This document shows positions 53,887-63,568 of a DNA stretch of 64,000 nucleotides, piece by piece (position 1 is the stretch's first letter; each line of letters opens with the position of its first letter). Location: assembly GCF_900101875.1 (NCBI RefSeq), contig NZ_FNAI01000013.1, positions 124,001 to 188,000 on the forward strand. Direction: 5' to 3'. The notes below the pieces were generated by a model, which saw only the letters and a list, made by a program, of their open reading frames with translations, had not been told where the DNA came from and searched no databases. The translations under genes and the position numbers were made by a program. The DNA is from Mucilaginibacter pineti (lineage in GTDB: Bacteria > Bacteroidota > Bacteroidia > Sphingobacteriales > Sphingobacteriaceae).

Positions 53887-54671
53887 AAAGGAAGCAAGCC
53901 GTTTTTACCATCGAGGGAACAGATTTCGCAGCAGACATTGACCGGATGGCGCTGGTGCAGATTGGCAACAGCGCCAACGAGATTTCCTTCATCAATGACA
54001 TGAAAGATCTGGGGACGCATTACCAGCTGCTTTATCTTCCAGACAAAATCAGCGCTGCCCAGGCTCTTTTCGATAAAAACAAGGTGGTGGAGATCAGGGT
54101 ACCTCCGCTGGTACAGCTCGACCCGGAAGGGATGGCGGAAAAATACGGCTGCCCGATAGCAGACCTGGCGGGTAAAACAGATTTTGAAGTGATGGTCGAT
54201 CAGGAATTACTTGGCAGACGGCTGGCAGGTGAACTCCCGCAAATAGAAATCTGCGGCGATAAATACTTCGTGGATCTGCGTCTGAATCAGCTTCGGCACG
54301 AAGATTTCAATCCCCAGATTAATATGAAGCGGCTTGATCTTTCTTCAGATGGGACGACTTATCAGGCCTTTTATCAACCGCTGATCAAACAGGTCGTCGA
54401 ACCGGATCATAACCTGACCGCAATACCAGAAGGACTGGTCATGATCGAGATCCCGAACGAACTGAAACTGGATCCGGTAGGTGCAGCGCGAAAATACGGA
54501 CTGGAAGAAAAGGACGTCCTGCGGATGTTTCCTATTCAAAAGGAACTGAAGGCAAAGCAAATTTCCGTGGAGGACACGGGCCTGCCGGCGCTCGTGCAGC
54601 GTAACCGGCAGAATCAGCAGCAGGAAGAAAAACAACAAAGGAACCGGAAAAAACTCCGGCCAAAATTCTGA
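53883..54671 (+). CDS. Unassigned tra-operon protein of a three-member family
   Basis: The frame opens upstream at 53706 inside traF, but the ATG at 53883 in the ATGA overlap is the likely start. It contains two repeats of one unit: VVEIRVPPLVQLDPEGMAEK, then GLVMIEIPNELKLDPVGAAR near residue 200. The basic C-terminus is RNRKKLRPKF. The unit also occurs once in each of the operon A proteins at 16343 and 17215. No catalytic motif was seen. Confidence 0.7.
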   Translation: MKRKQAVFTIEGTDFAADIDRMALVQIGNSANEISFINDMKDLGTHYQLLYLPDKISAAQALFDKNKVVEIRVPPLVQLDPEGMAEKYGCPIADLAGKTDFEVMVDQELLGRRLAGELPQIEICGDKYFVDLRLNQLRHEDFNPQINMKRLDLSSDGTTYQAFYQPLIKQVVEPDHNLTAIPEGLVMIEIPNELKLDPVGAARKYGLEEKDVLRMFPIQKELKAKQISVEDTGLPALVQRNRQNQQQEEKQQRNRKKLRPKF

Positions 54672-54732
54672 CGAAATAACCAGCAAAAGAGACTACGCAA
54701 CAGACTTTCGCAGCACAGATGCAAAAACAATT

Positions 54733-57183
54733 ATGGAAAAGCAACTCAAGGATATATTACCGGTAATGGGCGTTGAACATGACTGCATCCTGTCCAAACA
54801 GGGCGATGTTACCGTGGTGTTCAAAGTCAGCCTGCCGGAACTTTTCACACTTTCGGATGAGGACTACGAGACCATGCACCAGGCCTGGGTAAAAGCCATA
54901 CGGGTTTTGCCCGCCGGCAGCGTTCTGCACAAACAGGACTGGTTTGTCAGCCGGCACTGGCAGGCAAAGGGCGAACCGGAAGGCAGCAGCTTTTTAAAAG
55001 CAGCAGGCGACCGCTGGTTCAGCGGGAGGCCTTACATGCAGCACGACTGCTACATTTTAATTACCAAAAAGCCGGCCGGCCGCAAGTTATCGAGTTCGCT
55101 TTTCTCCAGCCTGATCCGGTCGTCCTTCGTGCCGCAGGATACCCTCAGTGCACAGGTGCTCCGGGCATTTCTGGATCTGGCGGGACAGTTTAAAAGACTG
55201 CTGGAAGACAGCCGGCTGATCAGGCTGACCCGTGTTCCGGCGGCGGAATTGCTTAGTCTGCCTAAAAGCACCGGACTGATCGAACGTTACTGCTATCTAA
55301 CCGAAGAAGAAAACCAGCAGCTTTATCAGGATATTCAGTTTGGTGATGCCATCCGTATCGGTGACCGGCAGGCAGCTATCTATACGCTGGGTGATGCAGC
55401 GGACCTGCCGGGCATATGCGGTTCGCGCATTAACTATGACACCTTCTCAACAGACAAAACCAAATTTCCGGTCAGTTTTGCGGCAGGGCTGGGCTTGCTA
55501 CTGCCCTGCAACCATATCTATAATCAGTATATTATCGTTGAGGACGCACAGGCTACCCTCAAACAGCTGGAGAAAAAGCGGCTTCGGCTGCAATCCCTTG
55601 CGGCTTACAGCAGGGAAAACGCGATCTCGCTTTCGGCCACCAATGATTTTCTGAACGAAGCTATCAGCCAGGGCCGCCTGCCGGTAAAAGCACATTTTAA
55701 CGTGATGGTCTGGTCAGACGATTCCGAAAAATTCAAGGACATCCGCAATCAGGTGGCCTCGGCACTGGCTGGCATGGATGCGGCAGCCAAACCGGAAACC
55801 GCAGGTGCAGCGCAGATCTGGTGGGCCGGTATACCCGGAAATGCCGCTGATTTTCCGGTCAACGATACCTTTGATACATTCGCCGAGCAGGCCTGCTGTT
55901 TTCTGAATCTGGAAAGCAATTATAAAAGTGCCGCGCCGGATGAAGGCATCCGCTTTTGTGACCGTTCAGGCACGCCTGTTTACGCGGATCTGTTTGATGC
56001 GCCCCGGCGTGAAGGTATCGCATCCAATATGGGTATGCTGGTTTGCGGAACTTCGGGTGGCGGCAAATCAATGACGGTCAATCATATCCTCCGCTCCCTT
56101 TATGATCAGGGCGCCCACTGCGTAACTGTGGACATCGGCGGCAGTTACCTCGGGCTTTGTGAACTGGTTGGCGGATTTTACTTCACTTATACCGAAGACA
56201 ATCCAATTCGCTTTAACCCGTTCTTCATTAAGAAAGGCGAAATGCTGGATACCGAAAAGAAAGAAAGCCTGAAAGCTCTGCTTATTGCGCTGTGGAAACA
56301 GGAGAATGAAAGTTTTAACCGCTCGGAGTATGTGGCGCTGTCCAACGCTATCCAGGGATATTACCAGCACCTGACCCATAATACGGATGTGTTTCCCTCT
56401 TTTAACAGCTTTTATGAATACCTCGAAACCCATTATTTGGAAGTGCTGAAAGGACATAAAGTCAAAGACCGGGATTTTGACGCCGATAATTTCCTGTACG
56501 TGCTGCGCCCCTATTATCAGGGCGGCGAATTCGATTATTTGCTGAATGGCCGCGAAAATCTGGACCTGCTGGATCAGCCTTTTATTGTGATCGAGCTGGA
56601 TAATATCAAAGATCACCCGATACTTTTTCCGGTGGTGACCCTGATCATCATGGAGCTGTTTATATCCAAGATGCGCAAACTCAAAGGCGTACGGAAAGTA
56701 CTGACCATTGACGAAGCCTGGAAAGCCATTGCGAAATCCGGTATGGCGGAATTCCTTAAGTATGCCTTTAAGACCATCCGCAAATTCAACGGTATTCCTA
56801 TCGTGATTACCCAGGAGCTGGAAGATCTGATCAGTTCGCCCATTATCAAAGATGCCATCATCAACAATGCGGATATCAAAGTACTCATGGATATGCGCAA
56901 GTTCCAGGGAAAGATAGAAAAGCTGCAGGATGTATTGGGTTTGTCGGAAAAAGGCAAGACCATCCTGCTGTCGGTCAATAAAGATAACCGCGAGATTTTT
57001 ATTGATATCGGCGGGCAGCAGATGAAGGTTTACAAGAATGAGCTCTGCCCGGAGGAATATTATGCTTTTACCACCGAAGGAAAAGAAAGAGTGAAAGTGA
57101 TGGAGTATGCGGCGCAGTACGGCAGCGTTCAGGCCGGCATAACTGCACTGGTCAAAGAAAAACAAGAAGGAGGCAGCATATGA
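54733..57183 (+). CDS. traG: TraG of operon B (VirB4-like ATPase)
   Basis: An N-terminal domain opening MEKQLKDILPVMGVEHDCIL, Walker A CGTSGGGKS near residue 438, and Walker B VLTIDEAWKAI near residue 655. At 816 residues it is of full length with both nucleotide motifs intact, so operon B is unlikely to be a decayed remnant. Its last bases overlap the next start (ATGA). Confidence 0.95.
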   Translation: MEKQLKDILPVMGVEHDCILSKQGDVTVVFKVSLPELFTLSDEDYETMHQAWVKAIRVLPAGSVLHKQDWFVSRHWQAKGEPEGSSFLKAAGDRWFSGRPYMQHDCYILITKKPAGRKLSSSLFSSLIRSSFVPQDTLSAQVLRAFLDLAGQFKRLLEDSRLIRLTRVPAAELLSLPKSTGLIERYCYLTEEENQQLYQDIQFGDAIRIGDRQAAIYTLGDAADLPGICGSRINYDTFSTDKTKFPVSFAAGLGLLLPCNHIYNQYIIVEDAQATLKQLEKKRLRLQSLAAYSRENAISLSATNDFLNEAISQGRLPVKAHFNVMVWSDDSEKFKDIRNQVASALAGMDAAAKPETAGAAQIWWAGIPGNAADFPVNDTFDTFAEQACCFLNLESNYKSAAPDEGIRFCDRSGTPVYADLFDAPRREGIASNMGMLVCGTSGGGKSMTVNHILRSLYDQGAHCVTVDIGGSYLGLCELVGGFYFTYTEDNPIRFNPFFIKKGEMLDTEKKESLKALLIALWKQENESFNRSEYVALSNAIQGYYQHLTHNTDVFPSFNSFYEYLETHYLEVLKGHKVKDRDFDADNFLYVLRPYYQGGEFDYLLNGRENLDLLDQPFIVIELDNIKDHPILFPVVTLIIMELFISKMRKLKGVRKVLTIDEAWKAIAKSGMAEFLKYAFKTIRKFNGIPIVITQELEDLISSPIIKDAIINNADIKVLMDMRKFQGKIEKLQDVLGLSEKGKTILLSVNKDNREIFIDIGGQQMKVYKNELCPEEYYAFTTEGKERVKVMEYAAQYGSVQAGITALVKEKQEGGSI

Positions 57184-57854
57184 AAAAGATGATCATCACA
57201 GTATTATTGATATCTGGCATCCTGCTAATGCCAATTAGCCGCACCCAGGCACAGATCCCGATTATCAATCTGATCACTGCAGCCATCAAAAAGGTGATTA
57301 TGGCGCTGGATCTGAAAGTTCAGCAGCTGCAGAACAAAACGCTGGCTCTGCAAAATGCCGAGCAAAACCTTGAAAATTCCCTGTCGCTTAACAAGCTGAA
57401 TGACATTTCGGGCTGGCTGAATAAAGAGAAAGATTTATATAAGGGCTATTATGCCGAACTCTCCACGGTACGCGCGGTTATTTCCGGCTATGATGAGGTC
57501 AGAACAGTCATCAGCCAGCAAAAGCAGCTGATCAGCGAATACCAGCAGGCTTATGCCATTTCGCGCCGGGACAGTCATTTTTCTCCTGAGGAAATCAGTT
57601 ACATGGGAAACATCTACAGCGGTATACTGCAGGAAAGCCTGCGTAACCTTAATGACCTCATGGTTGCGGTGGGTGCAGGAAGTCAGATGGATGATGCGGA
57701 AAGGTTGCAGCGGGTCAGTCAGGCAACTAAGGGAATGCAGACCAATCTCAATCATTTAAGACAGTTCAACCGGCAGAACAGCCTGCTGAGCCTCGGCAGA
57801 GCAAAGGATCAGCAGGAACGCCTCCTGGTCAGGCAGCTGTACGGATTACAATAA
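57180..57854 (+). CDS. TraI-like secreted protein, first of three in operon B
   Basis: A signal peptide (IITVLLISGILLMPISRTQA) precedes a helical protein with LQQLQNKTLALQNAEQNLEN-like coiled-coil character, the family segment PEEISYMGNIYSGILQESL and DDAERLQRVSQATKGM. It is the counterpart of 12391-13062. It overlaps the traG stop by 4 bases. Confidence 0.78.
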   Translation: MKKMIITVLLISGILLMPISRTQAQIPIINLITAAIKKVIMALDLKVQQLQNKTLALQNAEQNLENSLSLNKLNDISGWLNKEKDLYKGYYAELSTVRAVISGYDEVRTVISQQKQLISEYQQAYAISRRDSHFSPEEISYMGNIYSGILQESLRNLNDLMVAVGAGSQMDDAERLQRVSQATKGMQTNLNHLRQFNRQNSLLSLGRAKDQQERLLVRQLYGLQ

Positions 57855-57877
57855 ACCATTAAAAATAATTACCAGCG

Positions 57878-58522
57878 ATGAAACGATTGATCATCTTTTT
57901 CTTTTTCAGCAGCCCGGCATGGGTACACGCCTTTGCTCAGGGGACCGGAAGCTTTTTTAACCAGCAGTCTTCGAAAGTAAAAATCATGGTGCAACAGATT
58001 GCTTATCTGCATATCCACCTCAGTGAGCTTAAAAGCGGTTACCGGATCGCAGAAAAGGGCCTTGAAAAGGCCCATGAGCTCAAAGGGGGAACCTACAGCC
58101 TGCACACGGATTACCTGAATTCGTTGCAGCAGGTCAGTCCCGTGATTCGCACTAACCCTAAAGCAAAAGCTACCGCAGACCTGCAGCAGCAGCTGATCCG
58201 CCTTTTTACCAGCGAGATCGCCTGGCAGCAAAGCGAAAAACTTTTCAGCCCCAAAGAAATGGCTTATCTGAAAAAAGTATATGACAACCTGCTGAAAGAA
58301 AGCAACCGGGATATGGATGAGCTCGTGCAGGTGCTCACGCCAGGTAAGCTTCAGCTCACAGACCAGCAGCGACTGGAACGGCTTGATCATCTGTATGAAT
58401 CGATGAAAGACAAAAATGCATTCGCCGGTTCCTTTACTGCCCAATGCCGGAAAGTATCAACCGGCAGAAAACAGGCGGTGCGTGATCAGCAGCAAATGAA
58501 AAAACTATACGGAGTTCAATAA
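57878..58522 (+). CDS. TraI-like secreted protein, second of three in operon B
   Basis: A signal-like N-terminus (LIIFFFFSSPAWVHAFAQ) precedes SGYRIAEKGLEKAHELKGGT and the family segments PKEMAYLKKVYDNLLKES and LQLTDQQRLERLDHLYESM. It is the counterpart of 11735-12379, but lacks that protein's extra cysteines. Confidence 0.75.
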   Translation: MKRLIIFFFFSSPAWVHAFAQGTGSFFNQQSSKVKIMVQQIAYLHIHLSELKSGYRIAEKGLEKAHELKGGTYSLHTDYLNSLQQVSPVIRTNPKAKATADLQQQLIRLFTSEIAWQQSEKLFSPKEMAYLKKVYDNLLKESNRDMDELVQVLTPGKLQLTDQQRLERLDHLYESMKDKNAFAGSFTAQCRKVSTGRKQAVRDQQQMKKLYGVQ

Positions 58523-58530
58523 TTACAGCC

Positions 58531-59172
58531 ATGAAAAAACTACCGAGAATCGCATTATGTATGTTTTTTTTCAGCATCATCAGCTTTACAGTCCGGGCGC
58601 AGTCCGTATCAGATCTCCTCGAACAGCTGGCACTGGACTACCAGAAACTCGCAGGGATGAAAAATATCCTCAGTCAGATGTATAAAGGTTACGAGGTACT
58701 GACCAAAGGGTATAATTCCGTCAGGGATGTTTCACAGGGCAATTTCAGTTTGCATCAGGTTTTTCTGGATGGGTTACTTACCGCAAGTCCGGCAGTCCGG
58801 AAGTACCCGCGTGCCGGTGATATTATCAGCGATCAGTCATCAATTTTAGCCGAATACCAAAGAGCCTGGCAAATATTCAGACGGGATAAAAATTTCAGTC
58901 CAAAGGAAGTTAGTTATATGCTGTCCGTCTATAACAATCTGGTCAAAGCCAGTGGAAAAAATATAGATGACTTGTCGCTCATTCTGAGCGACAACAAGCT
59001 GCGGATGAGTGATGCCGAGCGTCTGGCTGCAATTGACCGGATCTATATGGAGAGCCAGAGCCAGCTCAACTATCTCCGGAAGTTTAATGATGAAACTTAT
59101 AAAATGGCACTGCAGCGTTCGCTTGAAACGAATGACCGGCAAAACCTCAAAAATCTTTACGGAATAAACTAA
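58531..59172 (+). CDS. TraI-like secreted protein, third of three in operon B
   Basis: A signal peptide (MFFFSIISFTVRAQ) precedes QGNFSLHQVFLDGLLTASPA, PKEVSYMLSVYNNLVKAS and KLRMSDAERLAAIDRIYMES. It is the closest counterpart of 11064-11723, which places the duplication into three paralogues before the split of the two operons. Confidence 0.75.
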   Translation: MKKLPRIALCMFFFSIISFTVRAQSVSDLLEQLALDYQKLAGMKNILSQMYKGYEVLTKGYNSVRDVSQGNFSLHQVFLDGLLTASPAVRKYPRAGDIISDQSSILAEYQRAWQIFRRDKNFSPKEVSYMLSVYNNLVKASGKNIDDLSLILSDNKLRMSDAERLAAIDRIYMESQSQLNYLRKFNDETYKMALQRSLETNDRQNLKNLYGIN

Positions 59173-59177
59173 AAGGT

Positions 59178-60299
59178 ATGAAAAACAAGATCTTAAAAAC
59201 TTCAATAATTGCGGTTGCGGGCATGTTTATACCGTTACTGTCCCGAGCTGAGGGTATCGCTGACGATTTGCATAGTCTACAGGGGATGCTGGCTCAGCTG
59301 TACAATCAGATGATGCCATTGTGCAGTGGCATGATCGGAGCCGGCAGGGCAATAGGCGGTTTCGCAGCGCTGTGGTATATCGCTTCGCGTATCTGGAAGC
59401 ATCTGGCTGCAGCAGAACCGGTAGAAGTTTATCCGCTGCTCAGGCCATTCGCCATCGGCTTCTGTATTGTCATCTTCCCGATGGTGCTGAACCTGATCAA
59501 TGGCGTACTGCAGCCGGTTGTCACGGCAACACAGGGTATGGTAACAGGTTCCAATCAGGCGATTGCACGTTTGCTGGAAGATCATCCGCAGGCGGAGGCA
59601 GAATCGCAGACCCCGGATAACACCAATTCAGATCCTGATAAATGGTACCAGTACAGTCATCCCGACGGTGCAGATACCGGGAACAGTAATCCGATTTCCG
59701 ACGCGTTTTCCGGCTGGAGCATCAAGAACTGGGCCCGCAAGTTTATTGCCGAAGTGCTGAATGTACTGTTTCAGGCCGCTGCACTTTGTCTGGATACGAT
59801 CCGGACTTTCAAGCTGATTGTGCTTGCCGTACTGGGGCCGCTGTGCTTCGGACTCAGTATTTTCGACGGCTTTCAGCATACACTGAAGCAGTGGCTGGCC
59901 CGCTATGTTAACGTATTTATGTGGCTCCCGGTAGCTAATATCTTCGGGGCCATCATTGCCAAAATCCAGGTCAATATGCTCATCGCCCAGCAGTCCGGCA
60001 ATTTGGGCGGTAATGAGTTTGGCAATACCAATACCGCATATCTCATATTTCTGCTCATTGGTATCGTTGGCTACTTCACGGTGCCCAGCATTGCCAATTA
60101 CATTATGAATGTAGGCGGGCATGCACTCTTTAACAGGGCAAGCGGTCTGGCATCTATGGCCGTTTCCTATGCAGGTGGTATGGTTGTACAAAACCTGACG
60201 AGGTTCGGCCCTCCGAAGGACCAGCAGCCAACACAAAGCGGGGGAGAAAGCAACAGCGGCAACATGGCCATTCGGGACAAACTAACCGGAAAATCCTGA
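59178..60299 (+). CDS. traJ: TraJ of operon B (VirB6-like)
   Basis: A polytopic membrane protein with the family segments IWKHLAAAEPVEVYPLLRPF, LIVLAVLGPLCFGLSIFDGF and GFQHTLKQWLARYVNVFMWL. The signal-like start is IIAVAGMFIPLLSRAEG. It is slightly shorter than the operon A protein because the C-terminal disordered tail is reduced. Confidence 0.93.
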   Translation: MKNKILKTSIIAVAGMFIPLLSRAEGIADDLHSLQGMLAQLYNQMMPLCSGMIGAGRAIGGFAALWYIASRIWKHLAAAEPVEVYPLLRPFAIGFCIVIFPMVLNLINGVLQPVVTATQGMVTGSNQAIARLLEDHPQAEAESQTPDNTNSDPDKWYQYSHPDGADTGNSNPISDAFSGWSIKNWARKFIAEVLNVLFQAAALCLDTIRTFKLIVLAVLGPLCFGLSIFDGFQHTLKQWLARYVNVFMWLPVANIFGAIIAKIQVNMLIAQQSGNLGGNEFGNTNTAYLIFLLIGIVGYFTVPSIANYIMNVGGHALFNRASGLASMAVSYAGGMVVQNLTRFGPPKDQQPTQSGGESNSGNMAIRDKLTGKS

Positions 60300-60318
60300 T
60301 TCACTCAAATCAAGAAAG

Positions 60319-60936
60319 ATGTTTAAGAAAATGCAAAATATCGAAACCGCCTTTCAGTATGTCAGAGGTTTCACTTTTATACTCACGATTGGTTATTTCC
60401 TCACCATTTGTTACTACGAATATTCCCGGGAGAAACTGATTACCAGTATCCAGAACCGGCTGTATATTCTCTACAACGGGAAGGTACTGGAAGCCATGGC
60501 AGCCGACCGCCGTGATAATGTCGGTGTGGAAGCTAAAGATCATATCAAGACCTTCCACCAGTTGTTTTTTACTTTGTCGCCGGATGATAAGGTGATCCAG
60601 TCGAACCTGAGCAAGTCGCTTTACCTGGCGGATGAATCAGCAAAAAAGGAGTATGATAACCTCAGTGAAAGCGGTTATTATGCCAATATCATTGCCGGAA
60701 ATATCAGCCAGCAAATCGAAATAGACAGTGTGGCGGTGGATCTCCGGAGCTATCCTTATCATTTTCGCTGCTATGCCACACAGAACCTGATCCGTACAAC
60801 CAGCACGGTTACCCGCAGCCTGATCACGGAAGGAGACCTGCGCAACGTTTCAAGAAGCGATAATAACCCGCACGGATTTCTGATCCAGCGCTGGATTACA
60901 CTGGAGAACCGGGATATCAAAGTCGTCAATCATTAA
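60319..60936 (+). CDS. traK: TraK of operon B (VirB8-like)
   Basis: One transmembrane helix (FILTIGYFLTICYYEY) precedes NGKVLEAMAADRRDNVGVEA, DHIKTFHQLFFTLSPDDKVI and LRNVSRSDNNPHGFLIQRW. This is among the most conserved proteins between the operons. traM follows after 14 bases with no traL-like gene between. Confidence 0.94.
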   Translation: MFKKMQNIETAFQYVRGFTFILTIGYFLTICYYEYSREKLITSIQNRLYILYNGKVLEAMAADRRDNVGVEAKDHIKTFHQLFFTLSPDDKVIQSNLSKSLYLADESAKKEYDNLSESGYYANIIAGNISQQIEIDSVAVDLRSYPYHFRCYATQNLIRTTSTVTRSLITEGDLRNVSRSDNNPHGFLIQRWITLENRDIKVVNH

Positions 60937-60950
60937 TTATTAAAACAGAT

Positions 60951-62069
60951 ATGGAAATGCAAACGCTCAAACTGCAGCGTCAGCGCAAAATGCTGCTGGT
61001 GCTCCCCCTGGTGATGGTCATTTTTACCACACTATTATTTATTGCGCTTGGCGGCGGACAGACCGCCGACGGCCTGCCGAAAAAAGATAATCCCGGCCTG
61101 AATATAAGGCTGCCCGATGCAAAGCTGAAGAATGATCACGCTTTAAATAAAATGAGTTATTATGATCAGGCTGCATCAGATTCACAGAAGCTAAGAGAGC
61201 AGATGAAAACTGATCCGTATTATAAAAGCAAGGTGGCGTCGGACACGTCCGGCATTCACTTTCCAGGGGACAATGCGCTCAAACCCGATAGGGGGGCAAC
61301 CGCCCTGCAGAGCAACAGCGATCCCCTGAGAAGTGAGGCCAAAGTCTACCGGAAACTCGCAGAATTGCAGGAGGTCATTAACCGTCCTGCGGCAGAAAAC
61401 AAAGATTCAGAAATCCGAAGCGCCGGAGCCGGGCCGGTGACCACCAGTAACCTTCACTCGGCAACCGAACAAGCAAAAGAAGATCCGGAACTGCGTCAGA
61501 TGAATGGTTTGCTGGAAAAAATCCTGGACATTCAGCATCCTGGCCGTCTGAAAGAGAACGCCGATCAGTTATTTCCTGCTGAAAACAAAAAGTTTCAGGC
61601 TATTCCGGCTGTGATCGATGGTAATCAGAAAATTACCCAGGGAACGGTGGTTAGACTCAAACTCCTGGACACGGTTACCCTGAATGGACAGCTGATTCCC
61701 AAAGGTCAGCTGATCTTTGCCGGCGGCAACCTCTACAATCAGCGGCTGACGCTGAATATTAAAAACATACGTGTAGGATATACTATTCTGCCGGCAGATC
61801 TTACCGTTTTTGATATGACCGACGGACTTGAAGGCATCAGTGTACCGGAAGCAGTTACCGGAGATGCGCTGAAAGACGGCGCCAGCAGCAGTGTGCAGGG
61901 CGTGGAATTTATGAGTCTCGACCCATCGCTGACCACACAGCTGGCGGGAGCAGGATTGAACACGGCCAAGGGCCTCTTTTCTAAAAAGGTAAAGCGGATC
62001 AAGGCTAAACTGAAAGACGGACACCAGCTGCTGCTCAGAAATAATAGAATGGTGAATCCGGGCAGATAA
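60951..62069 (+). CDS. traM: TraM of operon B (VirB10-like)
   Basis: An N-terminal transmembrane helix (MLLVLPLVMVIFTTLLFIAL) precedes a polar linker and the C-terminal domain with KLLDTVTLNGQLIPKGQLIF and a SLDPSLTTQLAGAGLN ending, as in operon A. At 372 residues the linker is shorter. The next gene is the DUF3945-like protein; traN, normally here, is missing. Confidence 0.92.
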   Translation: MEMQTLKLQRQRKMLLVLPLVMVIFTTLLFIALGGGQTADGLPKKDNPGLNIRLPDAKLKNDHALNKMSYYDQAASDSQKLREQMKTDPYYKSKVASDTSGIHFPGDNALKPDRGATALQSNSDPLRSEAKVYRKLAELQEVINRPAAENKDSEIRSAGAGPVTTSNLHSATEQAKEDPELRQMNGLLEKILDIQHPGRLKENADQLFPAENKKFQAIPAVIDGNQKITQGTVVRLKLLDTVTLNGQLIPKGQLIFAGGNLYNQRLTLNIKNIRVGYTILPADLTVFDMTDGLEGISVPEAVTGDALKDGASSSVQGVEFMSLDPSLTTQLAGAGLNTAKGLFSKKVKRIKAKLKDGHQLLLRNNRMVNPGR

Positions 62070-62120
62070 CCCGCAAGATATTCATGAAGATCAATCATTA
62101 TCATTAAAAGTGCAATTGTT

Positions 62121-62966
62121 ATGAACGAAAAAAATTATGATTACCTGAAAAATCAGGTCAAGTTTCTGGGTTTTGGAGATACCCTGGAAAAAGATTTGGG
62201 TGAAAAGATCAAGCTTCAGCCAGCGAATTTCACTTTGGAACACCAAACCAAATTCGGAGAGGACCGGGTTGATTCTGTACTCACTTTCCAAAAGTCCAAA
62301 GAAAGTGAAATGTATTTCTTTAACAGTTTTGATATGGCCATTAATGCGGCCGGAAAGGACGATACGCTGCGCCAAACCTATTACGTGGGTAAAGAAAACA
62401 ACCTGACCCTGAAAGAGAGGTATAACATGCTCGAAGGGCGCGCTGTATTTAAAGAGTTCAATAAGCTCGAGCAGGTTGGCGAGGGCAATAATATGAAATT
62501 CAAGGCTACCGATGAAACATATCAGGCCTGGACCCAGCTTAACTTTAAGCAAACGGATGAGAACGGCAATTTCCTGCAGCGTAAGCTATTCGGCTTCGAC
62601 CTGGAAAAAATACTCGCAAAATACCCCATTAAAGAACTGGAAGATAATTATGATAAAAACCGGCTGATCGCTTCACTGGAAAAAGGTAACCGGCAGACCG
62701 CAACACTGACTGCAGGCGGCATTGAACAGAAGATATCCATAGAGGCAAATCCACTGGACAAAGGGCTCAAATTTTATGACAGCAATATGCAGCGTCTGGA
62801 GGTTAAACAAAACGATACACAAAAACAGCAACAGGGACAAAATATTGCTCAGGGTGAGACAGGTGCTGTTCAAAAAGAAGATCAGAAGCAATCGCAGAAA
62901 CATGATCTCCAGGACGAAAACAAGCAAACAGGTCAGCGTAAAAGAAGTCAGCAGAAGATATCCTGA
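62121..62966 (+). CDS. DUF3945-like accessory protein of operon B
   Basis: A 281-residue protein with the pattern LTLKERYNMLEGRAVFKEFN, then WTQLNFKQTDENGN and SLEKGNRQTATLTAGGIEQK, close to DUF3945/DUF4099-type proteins of Bacteroidetes mobile elements. The C-terminal ~50 residues are Gln/Lys-rich and probably disordered. It is the shorter counterpart of 5182-6699. Confidence 0.65.
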   Translation: MNEKNYDYLKNQVKFLGFGDTLEKDLGEKIKLQPANFTLEHQTKFGEDRVDSVLTFQKSKESEMYFFNSFDMAINAAGKDDTLRQTYYVGKENNLTLKERYNMLEGRAVFKEFNKLEQVGEGNNMKFKATDETYQAWTQLNFKQTDENGNFLQRKLFGFDLEKILAKYPIKELEDNYDKNRLIASLEKGNRQTATLTAGGIEQKISIEANPLDKGLKFYDSNMQRLEVKQNDTQKQQQGQNIAQGETGAVQKEDQKQSQKHDLQDENKQTGQRKRSQQKIS

Positions 62967-62993
62967 TCAATAATTTAAACGGATATAACCAGT

Positions 62994-63278
62994 ATGGAAA
63001 CACTGCAGCCATTAAGTTCATTTTTTAAAGCTATCGATAAAGACGGCCGAATTTCGCTTACCCATATAGGGATTTACGCCGCTTTACTCCGGTACTGGCA
63101 GCTTAAGGGTTATACAAATCCTATTGAAGCATTCAGCTATGAAATGATGGAGGTGGCCAGAGTCTCCTCGCCGTCTACTTATCATAAATGCGTGCGGGAT
63201 CTCCATGATTTCGGTTATATCCGTTATGATCCGTCTTTTAAACATAATCAGCGGAGCAAAGTATATCTGCTTTTATAA
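62994..63278 (+). CDS. Small winged-helix-like protein of operon B
   Basis: The 94 residues share ISLTHIGIYAALLRYWQ and SPSTYHKCVRDLHDFGYIRY with the operon A protein at 4886-5182, followed by a basic wing (KHNQRSKVYLLL). The same fold and a regulatory or replication role are inferred. Confidence 0.68.
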   Translation: METLQPLSSFFKAIDKDGRISLTHIGIYAALLRYWQLKGYTNPIEAFSYEMMEVARVSSPSTYHKCVRDLHDFGYIRYDPSFKHNQRSKVYLLL

Positions 63279-63295
63279 ATTTAATTGTGATTGCG

Positions 63296-63568
63296 ATGAG
63301 TGTGGAAGTGATAACTAAGGAAGATCTGCAGGCCTTCAGACTGCAGCTGCTCGGGGATATCAAACAGTTGCTTGGCGAAAAGACCGAAGTTGCCAAAGAA
63401 TGGCTTAAGGGAACAGAAGTCCGGAAGATGCTGAAAGTATCACACGGAACACTGCAAAATCTCAGGATAGCCGGTAAACTTTGCTACTCCAAGATAGGCG
63501 GAACTTATTATTACCGGTATAAAGAGATTATCGGAATGCTTGAAAGCGGTATGGAGGGCGTCAGTTGA
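63296..63568 (+). CDS. Helix-turn-helix protein of operon B (excisionase-like)
   Basis: The ATG at 63296 is preferred over a GTG at 63287. The segments DLQAFRLQLLGDIKQLLGEK and VRKMLKVSHGTLQNLRIAGK, then GGTYYYRYKEI, match the operon A protein at 4559-4864. Its stop overlaps the next gene's TTG start. Confidence 0.75.
   Translation: MSVEVITKEDLQAFRLQLLGDIKQLLGEKTEVAKEWLKGTEVRKMLKVSHGTLQNLRIAGKLCYSKIGGTYYYRYKEIIGMLESGMEGVS

Noticed and set aside
56068..57165. Long minus-strand frame (365 codons) opposite traG of operon B
   Set aside because: It lies entirely antisense to the well-supported VirB4-like gene and has the composition of a shadow frame.
59628..60236. Minus-strand frame opposite traJ of operon B
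   Set aside because: Shadow of a conserved polytopic membrane protein gene.
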